A DNA stretch of 64,000 bases from Polaromonas glacialis (GTDB lineage Bacteria; Pseudomonadota; Gammaproteobacteria; Burkholderiales; Burkholderiaceae_C): assembly GCF_000709345.1 (NCBI RefSeq), contig NZ_KL448323.1, positions 332,884 through 396,883 of the forward strand, in the 5' to 3' direction. This document shows, one piece after another, positions 56,494-64,000 of the stretch (positions are counted from its first letter, which is position 1; each line of letters opens with the position of its first letter). The notes under the pieces were generated by a model. The model searched no databases. It was given only the letters and a program-made list of their open reading frames with translations, and had not been told where the DNA came from. The position numbers and the translations under genes were made by a program.

Positions 56494-59223
56494 CTATTGC
56501 CAGCCAAAGCGCCGCAGGTAGTAGCGCTTCATCAGCGTCGCCAGCAGCGCATAGCCGAGCAAGATCGCGGCCAGCCAGCCAAAGTAGGCCGGCGGCAGCG
56601 CCTGGAGCTTGAAGTAGCTGGCGAGCGGGCCCATCGGCAGGAAAATGCCTGCGGCCATGATGAGCAGCGTCATTCCCAGCAGCGGCCAGGCGGCGCGGCT
56701 TTCAATGAACGGGATCCTGGGCGTGCGGATCATGTGAACGATCAGGGTTTTCGTCAGCAGCCCGACCACGAACCAGCCCGACTGGAACAGGGTCTGCGAT
56801 TCGATGGCGTTGGCCTTGAACACGAACCACATCAGCGCGAACGTGGTGATGTCGAAGATCGAGCTGATCGGCCCGAAGTAAACCATGAAGCGGCCGATGT
56901 CGTCCGGGTTCCACTTCAGCGGCTGGCTGACCTGGTCGGCATCGACGTTGTCAAACGGAATGGCGATTTGCGACACGTCGTACAGCAGGTTCTGCACCAG
57001 CAGCTGCAGCGGCAACATCGGCAAAAACGGCAAAAAAACGCTGGCCACCAGCACCGAAAACACGTTGCCAAAGTTCGAACTGGCCGTCATGCGGATGTAT
57101 TTCAGCATGTTGCTGAAGGTCTTGCGGCCTTCGAGCACGCCTTCTTTGAGCACCATCAGGCTGCGTTCGAGCAGGATGATGTCGGCCGCTTCCTTGGCGA
57201 TATCGACTGCCGTATCGACCGAAATGCCGATGTCGGCGGCCCGCAGCGCCGGCGCGTCGTTGATGCCGTCGCCCATGAATCCGACCACATTGCCATTGGC
57301 GCGCAGGCTGCGCACGATGCGCTCCTTGTTCATCGGCGACAGCTTGGCAAAGATGGTGTGCCGCTCGACCGCTTCGGCCAGCGCCGGGTCGTCCATGGCG
57401 TCGATCTGCGGACCGAGCACGATGCCTTGCACTTGAAGGCCGACCTGGCGGCAGACCTCGGACGTCACCAGTTCGTTGTCGCCGGTCAGTATCTTGACGG
57501 TGATGCCGTGGACCGCCAGCGCCTTGAGCGCCGGCGCGGTCGATTCCTTGGGCGGGTCGAGAAAGGCGATGTAGCCCATCAGCATCAGCGCCGACTCGTC
57601 GGCCACCGAATACACCGACTGGCTGGGCGGGATTTCCTTCATCGCCACGGCGACCACGCGCAGGCCTTTCTCGTTCAGCTCGCGCGTGACGCGGTGCACG
57701 CGCTCGAGCATGGCAGCGTCCAGCGCCACGATGTTGTCGCCATCGCGCACCTGCGTGCAGATGGCGGTAACTTCTTCCACCGCGCCCTTGCAGATCAGCT
57801 CGTGGTGGTGGTTGCGTTCGGACACCACGACCGACATGCGCCGGCGCTGGAAGTCAAACGGAATCTCGTCGATCTTCTGGTAGTTCTCGGCCAGCTGCAG
57901 CGCCTGGTGGACTTCGGCATGCTCCAGCACCGCGTGGTCGAGCAGGTTTTTCAGGCCGGTCTGGTAGTAGCTGTTGAGGTAGGCAAAGCCCAGCACTTCC
58001 TCCGATTCGCGGCCGAACACGTCGGTGTGGCGCGCCAGGGCGATCTTGTCCTGCGTCAGCGTGCCGGTCTTGTCGGTACACAGCACGTTCATGGCGCCAA
58101 AGTTCTGGATGGCGTCGAGCCGCTTGACGATGACCTTCTTGCGCGACAGCAGCACCGCGCCCTTGGCCAGCGTGGACGTGACGATCATGGGCAGCATCTC
58201 GGGCGTGAGCCCGACCGCCACCGACAGCGCGAACAAAAAAGCCTGCGGCCAGTCGCCCTTGGTGAAGCCGTTGATCAGGAAAACAATCGGCACCATGACC
58301 AAGGCAAAGCGGATCAGCAGCCAGCTGACCTGGTTGACGCCGGCCTGGAAGGCGTTGACCTCGGACGTGTCGGCCGTGATGCGCGTGGCCAGCGCGCCGA
58401 AGTAGGTGTGGTTGCCGGTGGCCAGCACGACGACGGTTGCCGAGCCCGACACCACGTTGGTGCCCATGAACACCAGGTTGGCCATTTCCAGCGCGCTCCC
58501 GGCCTTGGCCCCGGCCTCCGGAAATTTCTCGACCGGCAGGGATTCGCCGGTCATGGCCGACTGGCTGACAAACAGGTCCTTGGCGCTCATGACGCGGCCA
58601 TCGGCCGGAATCATGTCGCCGGCCGACAGCAGCACGATGTCGCCGGGCACGAGCTGCCTGATCGCCAGCTCGACCTGGCCGGCCGGCGGCATGCCGGTCG
58701 CGGCGGGTGCCCCGGCGCCGCCACGCCGGATCACGGTGGCCTGGTTGCTGACCAGCTCCTTCAGCGCCAGCGCGGCCTGGTTGGAACGCCGCTCCTGCAC
58801 AAAGCGGATCAGGGTGGACAGCGCCACCATGCTGCCGATCACGATGGCCGCCTTGAGGTCCTCGGTGACATACGACACGACCGCCAGCAGCGTCAGCAGC
58901 AGGTTGAACGGGTTCTTGTAGCTCAGCCACAGGTGCAGCCACCACGGCATCGGCTTTTCGTGCTCGACCTCGTTCGGGCCGACCCGGGCGCGGATGGCGT
59001 CGGCTTCGGCGTCGCTCAGACCTTCCTTGCGGCTGCCCAGTTGCGCCAGCACGCTGCCCAGGTCGTCCCGTGCCTGTCGTTCCAGTTGCCGGGACAAGGG
59101 ATCGGGCACCGCCCCGGCGCGGCCTTGTTTCGGCAGCGACTCGAAAATCGCCCGGCTGCGAAACAGATGGCTGGTGCGGCGCGAGGCCAGGAAGCGCCCA
59201 AAAAGCTGGCTGAAGATGTTCAT
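56494..59223 (-). CDS. Magnesium-translocating P-type ATPase (MgtA/MgtB type)
   Basis: A 909-residue P3B-type ATPase with ten predicted membrane helices. Motifs are TGES (QSAMTGESLPVEKF), the phosphorylated Asp in VLCTDKTGTLTQDK, the nucleotide-binding GDGINDAPALRAADIG, and the membrane segment LTPEMLPMIVTSTLAKGA typical of Mg2+ importers. The ATG at 59223 is chosen as the family start (MNIFSQLFGRF). No Mg2+ sensor leader is evident upstream. Confidence 0.93.
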   Translation of the reverse strand: MNIFSQLFGRFLASRRTSHLFRSRAIFESLPKQGRAGAVPDPLSRQLERQARDDLGSVLAQLGSRKEGLSDAEADAIRARVGPNEVEHEKPMPWWLHLWLSYKNPFNLLLTLLAVVSYVTEDLKAAIVIGSMVALSTLIRFVQERRSNQAALALKELVSNQATVIRRGGAGAPAATGMPPAGQVELAIRQLVPGDIVLLSAGDMIPADGRVMSAKDLFVSQSAMTGESLPVEKFPEAGAKAGSALEMANLVFMGTNVVSGSATVVVLATGNHTYFGALATRITADTSEVNAFQAGVNQVSWLLIRFALVMVPIVFLINGFTKGDWPQAFLFALSVAVGLTPEMLPMIVTSTLAKGAVLLSRKKVIVKRLDAIQNFGAMNVLCTDKTGTLTQDKIALARHTDVFGRESEEVLGFAYLNSYYQTGLKNLLDHAVLEHAEVHQALQLAENYQKIDEIPFDFQRRRMSVVVSERNHHHELICKGAVEEVTAICTQVRDGDNIVALDAAMLERVHRVTRELNEKGLRVVAVAMKEIPPSQSVYSVADESALMLMGYIAFLDPPKESTAPALKALAVHGITVKILTGDNELVTSEVCRQVGLQVQGIVLGPQIDAMDDPALAEAVERHTIFAKLSPMNKERIVRSLRANGNVVGFMGDGINDAPALRAADIGISVDTAVDIAKEAADIILLERSLMVLKEGVLEGRKTFSNMLKYIRMTASSNFGNVFSVLVASVFLPFLPMLPLQLLVQNLLYDVSQIAIPFDNVDADQVSQPLKWNPDDIGRFMVYFGPISSIFDITTFALMWFVFKANAIESQTLFQSGWFVVGLLTKTLIVHMIRTPRIPFIESRAAWPLLGMTLLIMAAGIFLPMGPLASYFKLQALPPAYFGWLAAILLGYALLATLMKRYYLRRFGWQ

Positions 59224-59394
59224 GGAAATGGGCTGTTTTTTTTTGTTTTTCCGCCTGGCAGCACTAGCCACCATCACCTGTGCCGAACGTGGCTGGAATT
59301 TACGCTTTTTTTGTGTCCGTACTGGCGGGCTTTACAAGCACTTGGTGATGCGGGTTACCCCGTCGCCTTGCCGGTCGGTGCGGCACGCTGGGCT

Positions 59395-59458
59395 GCTACT
59401 TAATCAGTAGCAGGCTGTGCAGTTGCAGCCTGCGAAACAGCCTTGTTTCGCTTGAAAA
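59395..59458 (+). repeat. Dispersed two-hairpin repeat, copy 12 (at the mtfA 3' end)
   Basis: GCTACTTAATCAGTAGC, GGCTGTGC...CCTGCGAAAC, AGCCTTGTTTC. It covers the last 18 or so codons and the stop of mtfA on the opposite strand. Confidence 0.75.
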
Positions 59459-60221
59459 ACTGGTCGAACAGATCGGTCAGCGGCGCAAAGTCTTCGGTGA
59501 AGCGTTCGCGGTTCACGAAGTAAGCCTCGCAAGCCACGGCAAAGAACTCGGCCGGCGCGCTGGCGCCATAGGCGTCCAGCCAGGGCGGCTCGGCGCCGAA
59601 GCGCTCGGCCATGGCGACGCGCTCGCGAAACTGGTCGTAGGCCGCCTGCATGACTTCCTGCCAGTGCGCCTGGGCGGCGCGGGACGGCAGGGGCGGGCAG
59701 CCGTCGGCCGCGCCGTCCTTCATGTCGATCTTGTGGATGAATTCGTGGATCACGACGTTGTGGCCGCGCTCGGCCGACGCGCCCGACGCGGCCACGTCCT
59801 GCCAGCTCAGCGTGACCGGGCCGCCGTGCATCGCCTCGCCGAGCAGCGCTTCGCGGTAGTCGTGCACCACGCCGGCGGGGTCGATGGCCTTGCGCCGCGC
59901 CAGCATCGCGCCCGGGTGTACGACGATGCCGGTGAAATCGTCATACCAGCCCAGCCCCAGGCGCAGCACCGGCAGGCAAGCCTGCGCGGCAATCGCCACG
60001 GCCATGCCGTCGGTCACTTCCAGGTCGTGCGCGCCGGTGAATTCCTTGTGCAGCAGGAAGCGGCCGACCAGCAGGCGAAGCGCCTGCCGGTCGGCGGCGG
60101 AAAGTTTTTCCAGGAAAGGGTAATGCCGCAGCGTGGACTGCCACAGCGCTTCGGGAATCGCCTTGGGCCGGGCGCCGGGCAGGCCCAGTGCGCCGGCCAG
60201 GTTTTTCAGCCAGTTCAGCAT
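59400..60221 (-). CDS. mtfA: MtfA-type zinc-dependent peptidase
   Basis: A 273-residue M90-family metallopeptidase with the zinc motif HEFIHKID (about residue 155) and the third ligand Glu in APAEFFAVACEAYF. MtfA in E. coli binds the glucose repressor Mlc and has peptidase activity. Its C-terminal tail (NKAVSQAATAQPATD) is encoded by a dispersed-repeat copy, so it is likely dispensable. It follows lpxH by 10 bp. Confidence 0.88.
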   Translation of the reverse strand: MLNWLKNLAGALGLPGARPKAIPEALWQSTLRHYPFLEKLSAADRQALRLLVGRFLLHKEFTGAHDLEVTDGMAVAIAAQACLPVLRLGLGWYDDFTGIVVHPGAMLARRKAIDPAGVVHDYREALLGEAMHGGPVTLSWQDVAASGASAERGHNVVIHEFIHKIDMKDGAADGCPPLPSRAAQAHWQEVMQAAYDQFRERVAMAERFGAEPPWLDAYGASAPAEFFAVACEAYFVNRERFTEDFAPLTDLFDQFFKRNKAVSQAATAQPATD

Positions 60222-60231
60222 GGCGCCGGCC

Positions 60232-61035
60232 TCATGCGACAGGCAGGGCGATGCGCCGCAGGCCGCTGCTGTCCAGGCGCAGCACCTCGGCGCGCGGCAC
60301 GCTGGCCTGCGCGTCCCAGTCGCTCAGCACCACGCGCGACAGGCCATCGCCCAGGTCGTGCAGCGCGGGCTTGTGGGTGTGGCCGTGGATCAGCGTGGGG
60401 GCATTCGCTGCCTGCAGCCACTGGCGGGCGGCGTCAATGTCCACGTCGGCGTAGTCCATGCTTGATCGCTTGCGCGCCTCGCTTTGCCGGCGCATCTCGC
60501 GCGCCATGGCTTGGCGTTCGGCCAGCGGCTTAGCCAGAAAAGAGCGCTGCCAGCCGGGGCTGCGCACTTGCTGGCGGAATTCCATGTAGTCAAGGTCGTC
60601 CAGGCAGAGCGCATCGCCGTGCGACATCAGCCAGCGCTGGCCGGCAAAGCTCAGTACCGTCGGATCGTCGAGCAAGGTAGCGTGGCAGGCGTCCATGAAG
60701 GCCGGGCCGACCAGGAAGTCGCGGTTGCCGTGCATGAAGAAAAGCGCCAGCCGGCTGCCCGCCTGGGCCAGCACGCGGGCGCAGCGGTTTTCAAAACTGG
60801 TTTGGGCAGGGGCGGAAAAGTCGGCGCTGACGGCGTCGTCGCCGACCCAGACTTCAAACAGGTCGCCGAGGATGAACACCGCATCGGCCGGCGTGTGCTG
60901 CAGATAGTGTTGCCACACGCTGAAGGTCGCGGGCTCGTCGGCGAACAGGTGCAGGTCGGAAATGAAATCGACCGTGCGCCACGATGGCGAAGCAGCAAGC
61001 TCGGCCAGGGGGGGCACGGTCGAAAAAGGGTGCAT
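60232..61035 (-). CDS. lpxH: UDP-2,3-diacylglucosamine diphosphatase LpxH
   Basis: LpxH removes UMP in lipid A synthesis at the inner membrane. The 267-residue metallophosphoesterase has the metal motifs DFISDLHLF, FILGDLFEVWVGDD, MHGNRDFL, SHGDALC and HGHTHKP in order. The ATG at 61035 is preferred to GTG 61056. It lies 44 bp after ppiB. Confidence 0.93.
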   Translation of the reverse strand: MHPFSTVPPLAELAASPSWRTVDFISDLHLFADEPATFSVWQHYLQHTPADAVFILGDLFEVWVGDDAVSADFSAPAQTSFENRCARVLAQAGSRLALFFMHGNRDFLVGPAFMDACHATLLDDPTVLSFAGQRWLMSHGDALCLDDLDYMEFRQQVRSPGWQRSFLAKPLAERQAMAREMRRQSEARKRSSMDYADVDIDAARQWLQAANAPTLIHGHTHKPALHDLGDGLSRVVLSDWDAQASVPRAEVLRLDSSGLRRIALPVA

Positions 61036-61079
61036 GTCGGACTCAATCAAGCTCACACAAGCTCAGTCCGGCTGCCCAA

Positions 61080-61589
61080 TCAAGCCAGCGCGACGGCTTT
61101 TTCGATCACGACGTCTTCAACCGGCACGTCGTCATGAAAGCCCTTGCGGCCGGTCTTGACGGCCTTGATCTTGTCCACGACGTCGGTGCCAGAAACAACC
61201 TTGCCGAACACGGCGTAACCCCAGCCCGACGCGTTCTGGCCGGTGTGGTTCAAAAAGCCGTTGTTGCCAACGTTGATGAAAAACTGCGAACTGGCCGAAT
61301 GCGGCGCATTGGTGCGGGCCATGGCGACGGTGTACATGTCGTTCTTCAGGCCGTTGGTGGCTTCGTTCTCGATCTCGCCGTCGGTCGGCTTTTGCGTCAT
61401 GCCGACGGCAAAGCCGCCGCCCTGGACCATGAAGCCGGGAATCACGCGGTGGAACACGGTGCCGTCGTAATGGCCCTTGTTGACATAGTTCAGGAAGTTG
61501 GCGACCGACTTGGGCGCTTTGTCGGCGTCGAGTTCCAGGGTGATGACGCCGTGCTTGGCAATGTGCAGTTCGACTTTCGGGTTGCTCAT
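61080..61589 (-). CDS. ppiB: Cytoplasmic cyclophilin-type peptidyl-prolyl cis-trans isomerase
   Basis: A 169-residue cyclophilin without signal peptide. The active-site region [14 protein letters not shown] with the catalytic Arg, and [10 protein letters not shown], are intact. It accelerates proline isomerisation. A periplasmic paralogue lies just upstream on the same strand. Confidence 0.93.
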   Translation of the reverse strand: MSNPKVELHIAKHGVITLELDADKAPKSVANFLNYVNKGHYDGTVFHRVIPGFMVQGGGFAVGMTQKPTDGEIENEATNGLKNDMYTVAMARTNAPHSASSQFFINVGNNGFLNHTGQNASGWGYAVFGKVVSGTDVVDKIKAVKTGRKGFHDDVPVEDVVIEKAVALA

Positions 61590-61610
61590 GGAGTTGTCCT
61601 TTGGAGTGGG

Positions 61611-62219
61611 TTAGTTGACGAGGGTTGCGGATTTGATCACGACGGGCGTCTTGGGAACGTCCGACGGGAAGGGGCCGCCGCTGCCGGTGGGCACGGACTT
61701 GATCTTGTTGACCACGTCCATGCCGCTGGTGACCTTGCCGAACACGGTGTAGCCGGGGGCCAGGGCGTTCGGGTTCAGGAAGTCATTGTCTTTCACGTTG
61801 ATGAAAAACTGCGACGAGGCGGAGTTGGGCTCATTGGTGCGGGCCATGGCCAGCGTGCCGACGACGTTTTTCGGGCCACCCTTGGCCAGCGCCTCGCGGC
61901 CTTCATGCACCACCGGGGCGCGGGTTTTCTTCTCGGCATAGGCGGCGTCGTAGCCGCCGCCTTGCACCATGAAGTTGTTGATCACGCGGTGGAACACCGT
62001 GCCGTCGTAGTGCTTGTCCTTGACGTACTGGAGAAAATTCTCGACCGTCTTGGGCGCCTTGTCGGGATAGACCTCGACCACGAAGTCGCCTTCGCTGGTG
62101 GCGAACTTGACCTTGGGCGCAGCGGGGTCGGCCGCCAGGGCCGCGCCGGCGCTCAGGGTGAGGGCGGCCAGCAGGAGGGTGGCGCTGCGGCGGGTGAAAG
62201 CGGTGCCTGGAATATTCAT
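61611..62219 (-). CDS. ppiA: Periplasmic cyclophilin-type peptidyl-prolyl isomerase
   Basis: A 202-residue cyclophilin with a signal peptide (RRSATLLLAALTLSAGAALA) and the catalytic FHRVINNFMVQGGG and [10 protein letters not shown] motifs. About half identical by eye to the downstream ppiB product, so the pair likely arose by duplication with gain of a signal. The ATG at 62219 starts the signal; the longer open frame upstream is not credible. Confidence 0.93.
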   Translation of the reverse strand: MNIPGTAFTRRSATLLLAALTLSAGAALAADPAAPKVKFATSEGDFVVEVYPDKAPKTVENFLQYVKDKHYDGTVFHRVINNFMVQGGGYDAAYAEKKTRAPVVHEGREALAKGGPKNVVGTLAMARTNEPNSASSQFFINVKDNDFLNPNALAPGYTVFGKVTSGMDVVNKIKSVPTGSGGPFPSDVPKTPVVIKSATLVN

Positions 62220-62254
62220 GAAGTGGTTCTTTTTCAAAAGGTAAAAATTGGAAC

Positions 62255-62821
62255 TCAAGGTGCCTTGGCTGGCGCGGCAGCCTTGGCGGCGGGTGTCAGC
62301 AACTGGTTGACCAGCGCCAGCTTGGGCGGCAGCGCGGCGTTGGCGGCATTGAGCTGCAGCGCGCGGCTGTAGGACTGGCTGGCCAGCCGGGCATGGATGT
62401 CGCCCAGGTTTTCGTGGGCCGTGGCATAGCGCGGGTTCAGGCGAATAGCCATATCCAGCGATTCCCGGGCCTTGTCGAACTGGCCCAGGCCGGCGTACAG
62501 CACGGCCAGGTTGTTGTAGGGCTCGGGCAGTTCCGGATAGTCGCGGTTGAGCTGGGCAAAGGTTTCCATGGCTTCGGCGGTCAGGGCGGTTTCGCTCTGG
62601 ATCACGCCCTTCAGGAAACGCATCTGCGGATCGCGCGGCTTGGCGGCCAGGTATTTGTCGGCGCCGGCCAGGGCCTGGGGAAACTGTTTGGCGCTGATCA
62701 GCCGGTTGACATCGGTGTACTCGTCGGCATGGACTCCCGGCGCGCCAAAAAGCGCGAGCAGCAGCAGGCTGGCCGACAGGAATGACAGGGGACGGCGGAA
62801 AAGGACGGCTCGCGTGGGCAT
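62255..62821 (-). CDS. TPR-repeat protein, exported
   Basis: A 188-residue protein with a signal peptide ([22 protein letters not shown]) and two or more tetratricopeptide repeats (for example [21 protein letters not shown]). Such proteins act as adaptors in the envelope; the partner is unknown, but ppiA and ppiB directly follow. The ATG at 62821 is the only start placing the signal first. Confidence 0.85.
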   Translation of the reverse strand: MPTRAVLFRRPLSFLSASLLLLALFGAPGVHADEYTDVNRLISAKQFPQALAGADKYLAAKPRDPQMRFLKGVIQSETALTAEAMETFAQLNRDYPELPEPYNNLAVLYAGLGQFDKARESLDMAIRLNPRYATAHENLGDIHARLASQSYSRALQLNAANAALPPKLALVNQLLTPAAKAAAPAKAP

Positions 62822-63124
62822 AAGACTCTCGTTGTTTTTGGGGAAACAGGGGGCCGCGCCGGGGCGGAAGGTGGCCGCAAGACAAGCCGCCCCGGGCCGG
62901 GTTTGCAGCGCCGCAACAGGCGCCGGGCCCGGCTCGATATACTGTTTAATTCTAGCCGAGGGGGTATAGTCACCCTCCTTGCCGTGATGTTCTTTCCCGG
63001 TTCCACCGCAAGGATTTCGCTTCCGTTTCAGCGCCATCGCCGCCGGTGGCGCCCGGATATTCAGGTTTTTCCTTTTTCCTCCCCCTGGCATTCCAACGTC
63101 AGACCACGCATCCAGACAATTTCC
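62822..63124. other. 303-bp divergent gap before cysS
   Basis: Between the TPR gene (minus) and cysS (plus). A TATACT at about 62938 and GGGGGTATAGT nearby are promoter-like, but no clear -35 is paired with them. No hairpin with a T run is seen. Confidence 0.5.
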
Positions 63125-64000
63125 ATGAGCCTTCGCATTTACAACACGCTGTCGCGTGCCGTAGAAGATTTTTCCCCTCTTGTTCCCGGCCAGGTCCGCA
63201 TGTATGTTTGCGGAATGACGATTTACGATCTCTGCCACATCGGCCATGCGCGCATGATGATGGCCTTTGACGTGGTGCAGCGCTGGCTCAAGGTAAGCGG
63301 CTACCAGGTCACCTACGTGCGCAACATCACCGACATCGACGACAAGATCATCAAGCGCGCCGTCGAGCGCGGCATCACCATCCGCGCATTGACCGACGAG
63401 ATGATCGACGCCATGCACCAGGACATCGGCGCGCTGAACATCGAGCCGCCGACGCTGGAGCCGCGCGCGACCGAGTACGTGCCGCAGATGCTGGCGATGA
63501 TCGGCACGCTGGAAGGCAAGGGCCTGGCCTACCGCGGATCGGGCGGCGACATGAATTATTCGGTGCGCAAGTTTCCGGGCTACGGCAAGCTGTCGGGCAA
63601 GTCGCTCGACGAGCTGCGCGCCGGCGAGCGCGTGGCCGTGCTTGAAGGCAAGGATGACCCGCTGGACTTCGTGCTGTGGAAGTCGGCCAAGGAAAGCGAA
63701 CCCGAGGACGCCAAGTGGGACAGCGCCGCGCTGGGCCACGACTACGGCCGGGGCCGGCCGGGCTGGCACATCGAATGCTCGGCCATGAGCTGCGCGACGC
63801 TGGGTGAGACCTTTGACATTCACGGCGGCGGGGCTGATTTGCAGTTTCCGCACCATGAAAACGAGATTGCCCAGAGCGAAGGCGCCAACGGCAAGCCGCT
63901 GGCGCGCTTCTGGGTTCACAACGGCTTCGTGCGCGTGGACAACGAGAAAATGTCCAAGTCGCTGGGCAATTTCTTCACCATTCGCGAGGTCCTGGCCAAG
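63125..64000 (+). CDS. cysS: Cysteinyl-tRNA synthetase (5' part)
   Basis: CysS charges tRNA-Cys. The 292 codons in the window carry the first zinc Cys in YVCGMTIYD, the HIGH motif CHIGHARM, the zinc ligands in WHIECSAMS and [12 protein letters not shown], and KMSKSLGN near the right edge. The frame is open to the window end, so the anticodon-binding domain lies beyond. ATG 63125 is the family start. Divergent from the TPR gene. Confidence 0.97.
   Translation, partial: MSLRIYNTLSRAVEDFSPLVPGQVRMYVCGMTIYDLCHIGHARMMMAFDVVQRWLKVSGYQVTYVRNITDIDDKIIKRAVERGITIRALTDEMIDAMHQDIGALNIEPPTLEPRATEYVPQMLAMIGTLEGKGLAYRGSGGDMNYSVRKFPGYGKLSGKSLDELRAGERVAVLEGKDDPLDFVLWKSAKESEPEDAKWDSAALGHDYGRGRPGWHIECSAMSCATLGETFDIHGGGADLQFPHHENEIAQSEGANGKPLARFWVHNGFVRVDNEKMSKSLGNFFTIREVLAK

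Noticed and set aside
56437..59403. 988-codon plus-strand frame opposite the Mg2+ ATPase
   Set aside because: Antisense shadow of a GC-rich gene; rich in His, Gln and Arg and without domains.
62822..63919. N-terminal extension of the TPR gene across the gap and cysS
   Set aside because: The signal peptide starts at 62821 and the extension is antisense to cysS.

Overview
The window looks like a chromosomal segment of a Comamonadaceae betaproteobacterium, most like Polaromonas or Rhodoferax. This is inferred from gene content and order (clpP-clpX-lon with a tRNA Gly-Cys-Leu cluster; minor type IV pilin genes running into rib, nusB and tol genes; nrdR-glyA), from high GC, and from two repeat families that I associate with this family. 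I cannot fix the species without a search.

Layout. 1-5 kb: ClpP (3' end), ClpX and Lon proteases, then a tandemly duplicated tRNA-Gly/tRNA-Cys unit and tRNA-Leu. 5-8.3 kb: two probable Tat-exported proteins (TlpA-like thioredoxin, transglutaminase-like) and an IS630-type element inserted at the second gene's stop codon. 8.3-13.3 kb: minus-strand housekeeping genes (RluA-type pseudouridine synthase, trmB, EamA transporter, gluQ, FAD oxidoreductase). 13.3-17.6 kb: a LysR regulator divergent from a pirin/DoxX/flavodoxin/OsmC/pirin cluster. 17.6-23.7 kb: a hexamer repeat, egtB, trhO and dnaE. 23.8-40.1 kb: an unbroken same-strand run of 16 genes, pilV-pilW-pilX-pilY1-pilE-fimT-ribD-ribE-ribBA-ribH-nusB-aminotransferase-ybgC-tolQ-tolR-tolA. 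40.1-43.1 kb: nrdR, glyA under a probable ZTP riboswitch, and a lytic transglycosylase. 43.1-50.8 kb: a possible structured RNA, a giant AsmA-like/DUF748 envelope protein and a DUF349 protein. 51.1-55.3 kb: an MmeI-type restriction-modification gene killed by a frameshift, a nonsense codon and a second identical IS copy. 55.4-64 kb: glycosyltransferase, Mg2+ P-type ATPase, mtfA, lpxH, two cyclophilins, a TPR protein and the 5' part of cysS.

The most unusual feature is a dispersed repeat of about 65 bp with two hairpins. I find twelve copies. Some lie between genes and some are translated in frame inside gluQ, ribD, the DUF748 gene (twice), the DUF349 gene and the restriction-modification pseudogene; others span stop codons. 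A second, GC-rich repeat sits between tolQ and tolR and upstream of gluQ. Together with the two IS copies and the decayed restriction gene, this shows an otherwise conserved genome being actively reshaped by small repeats.
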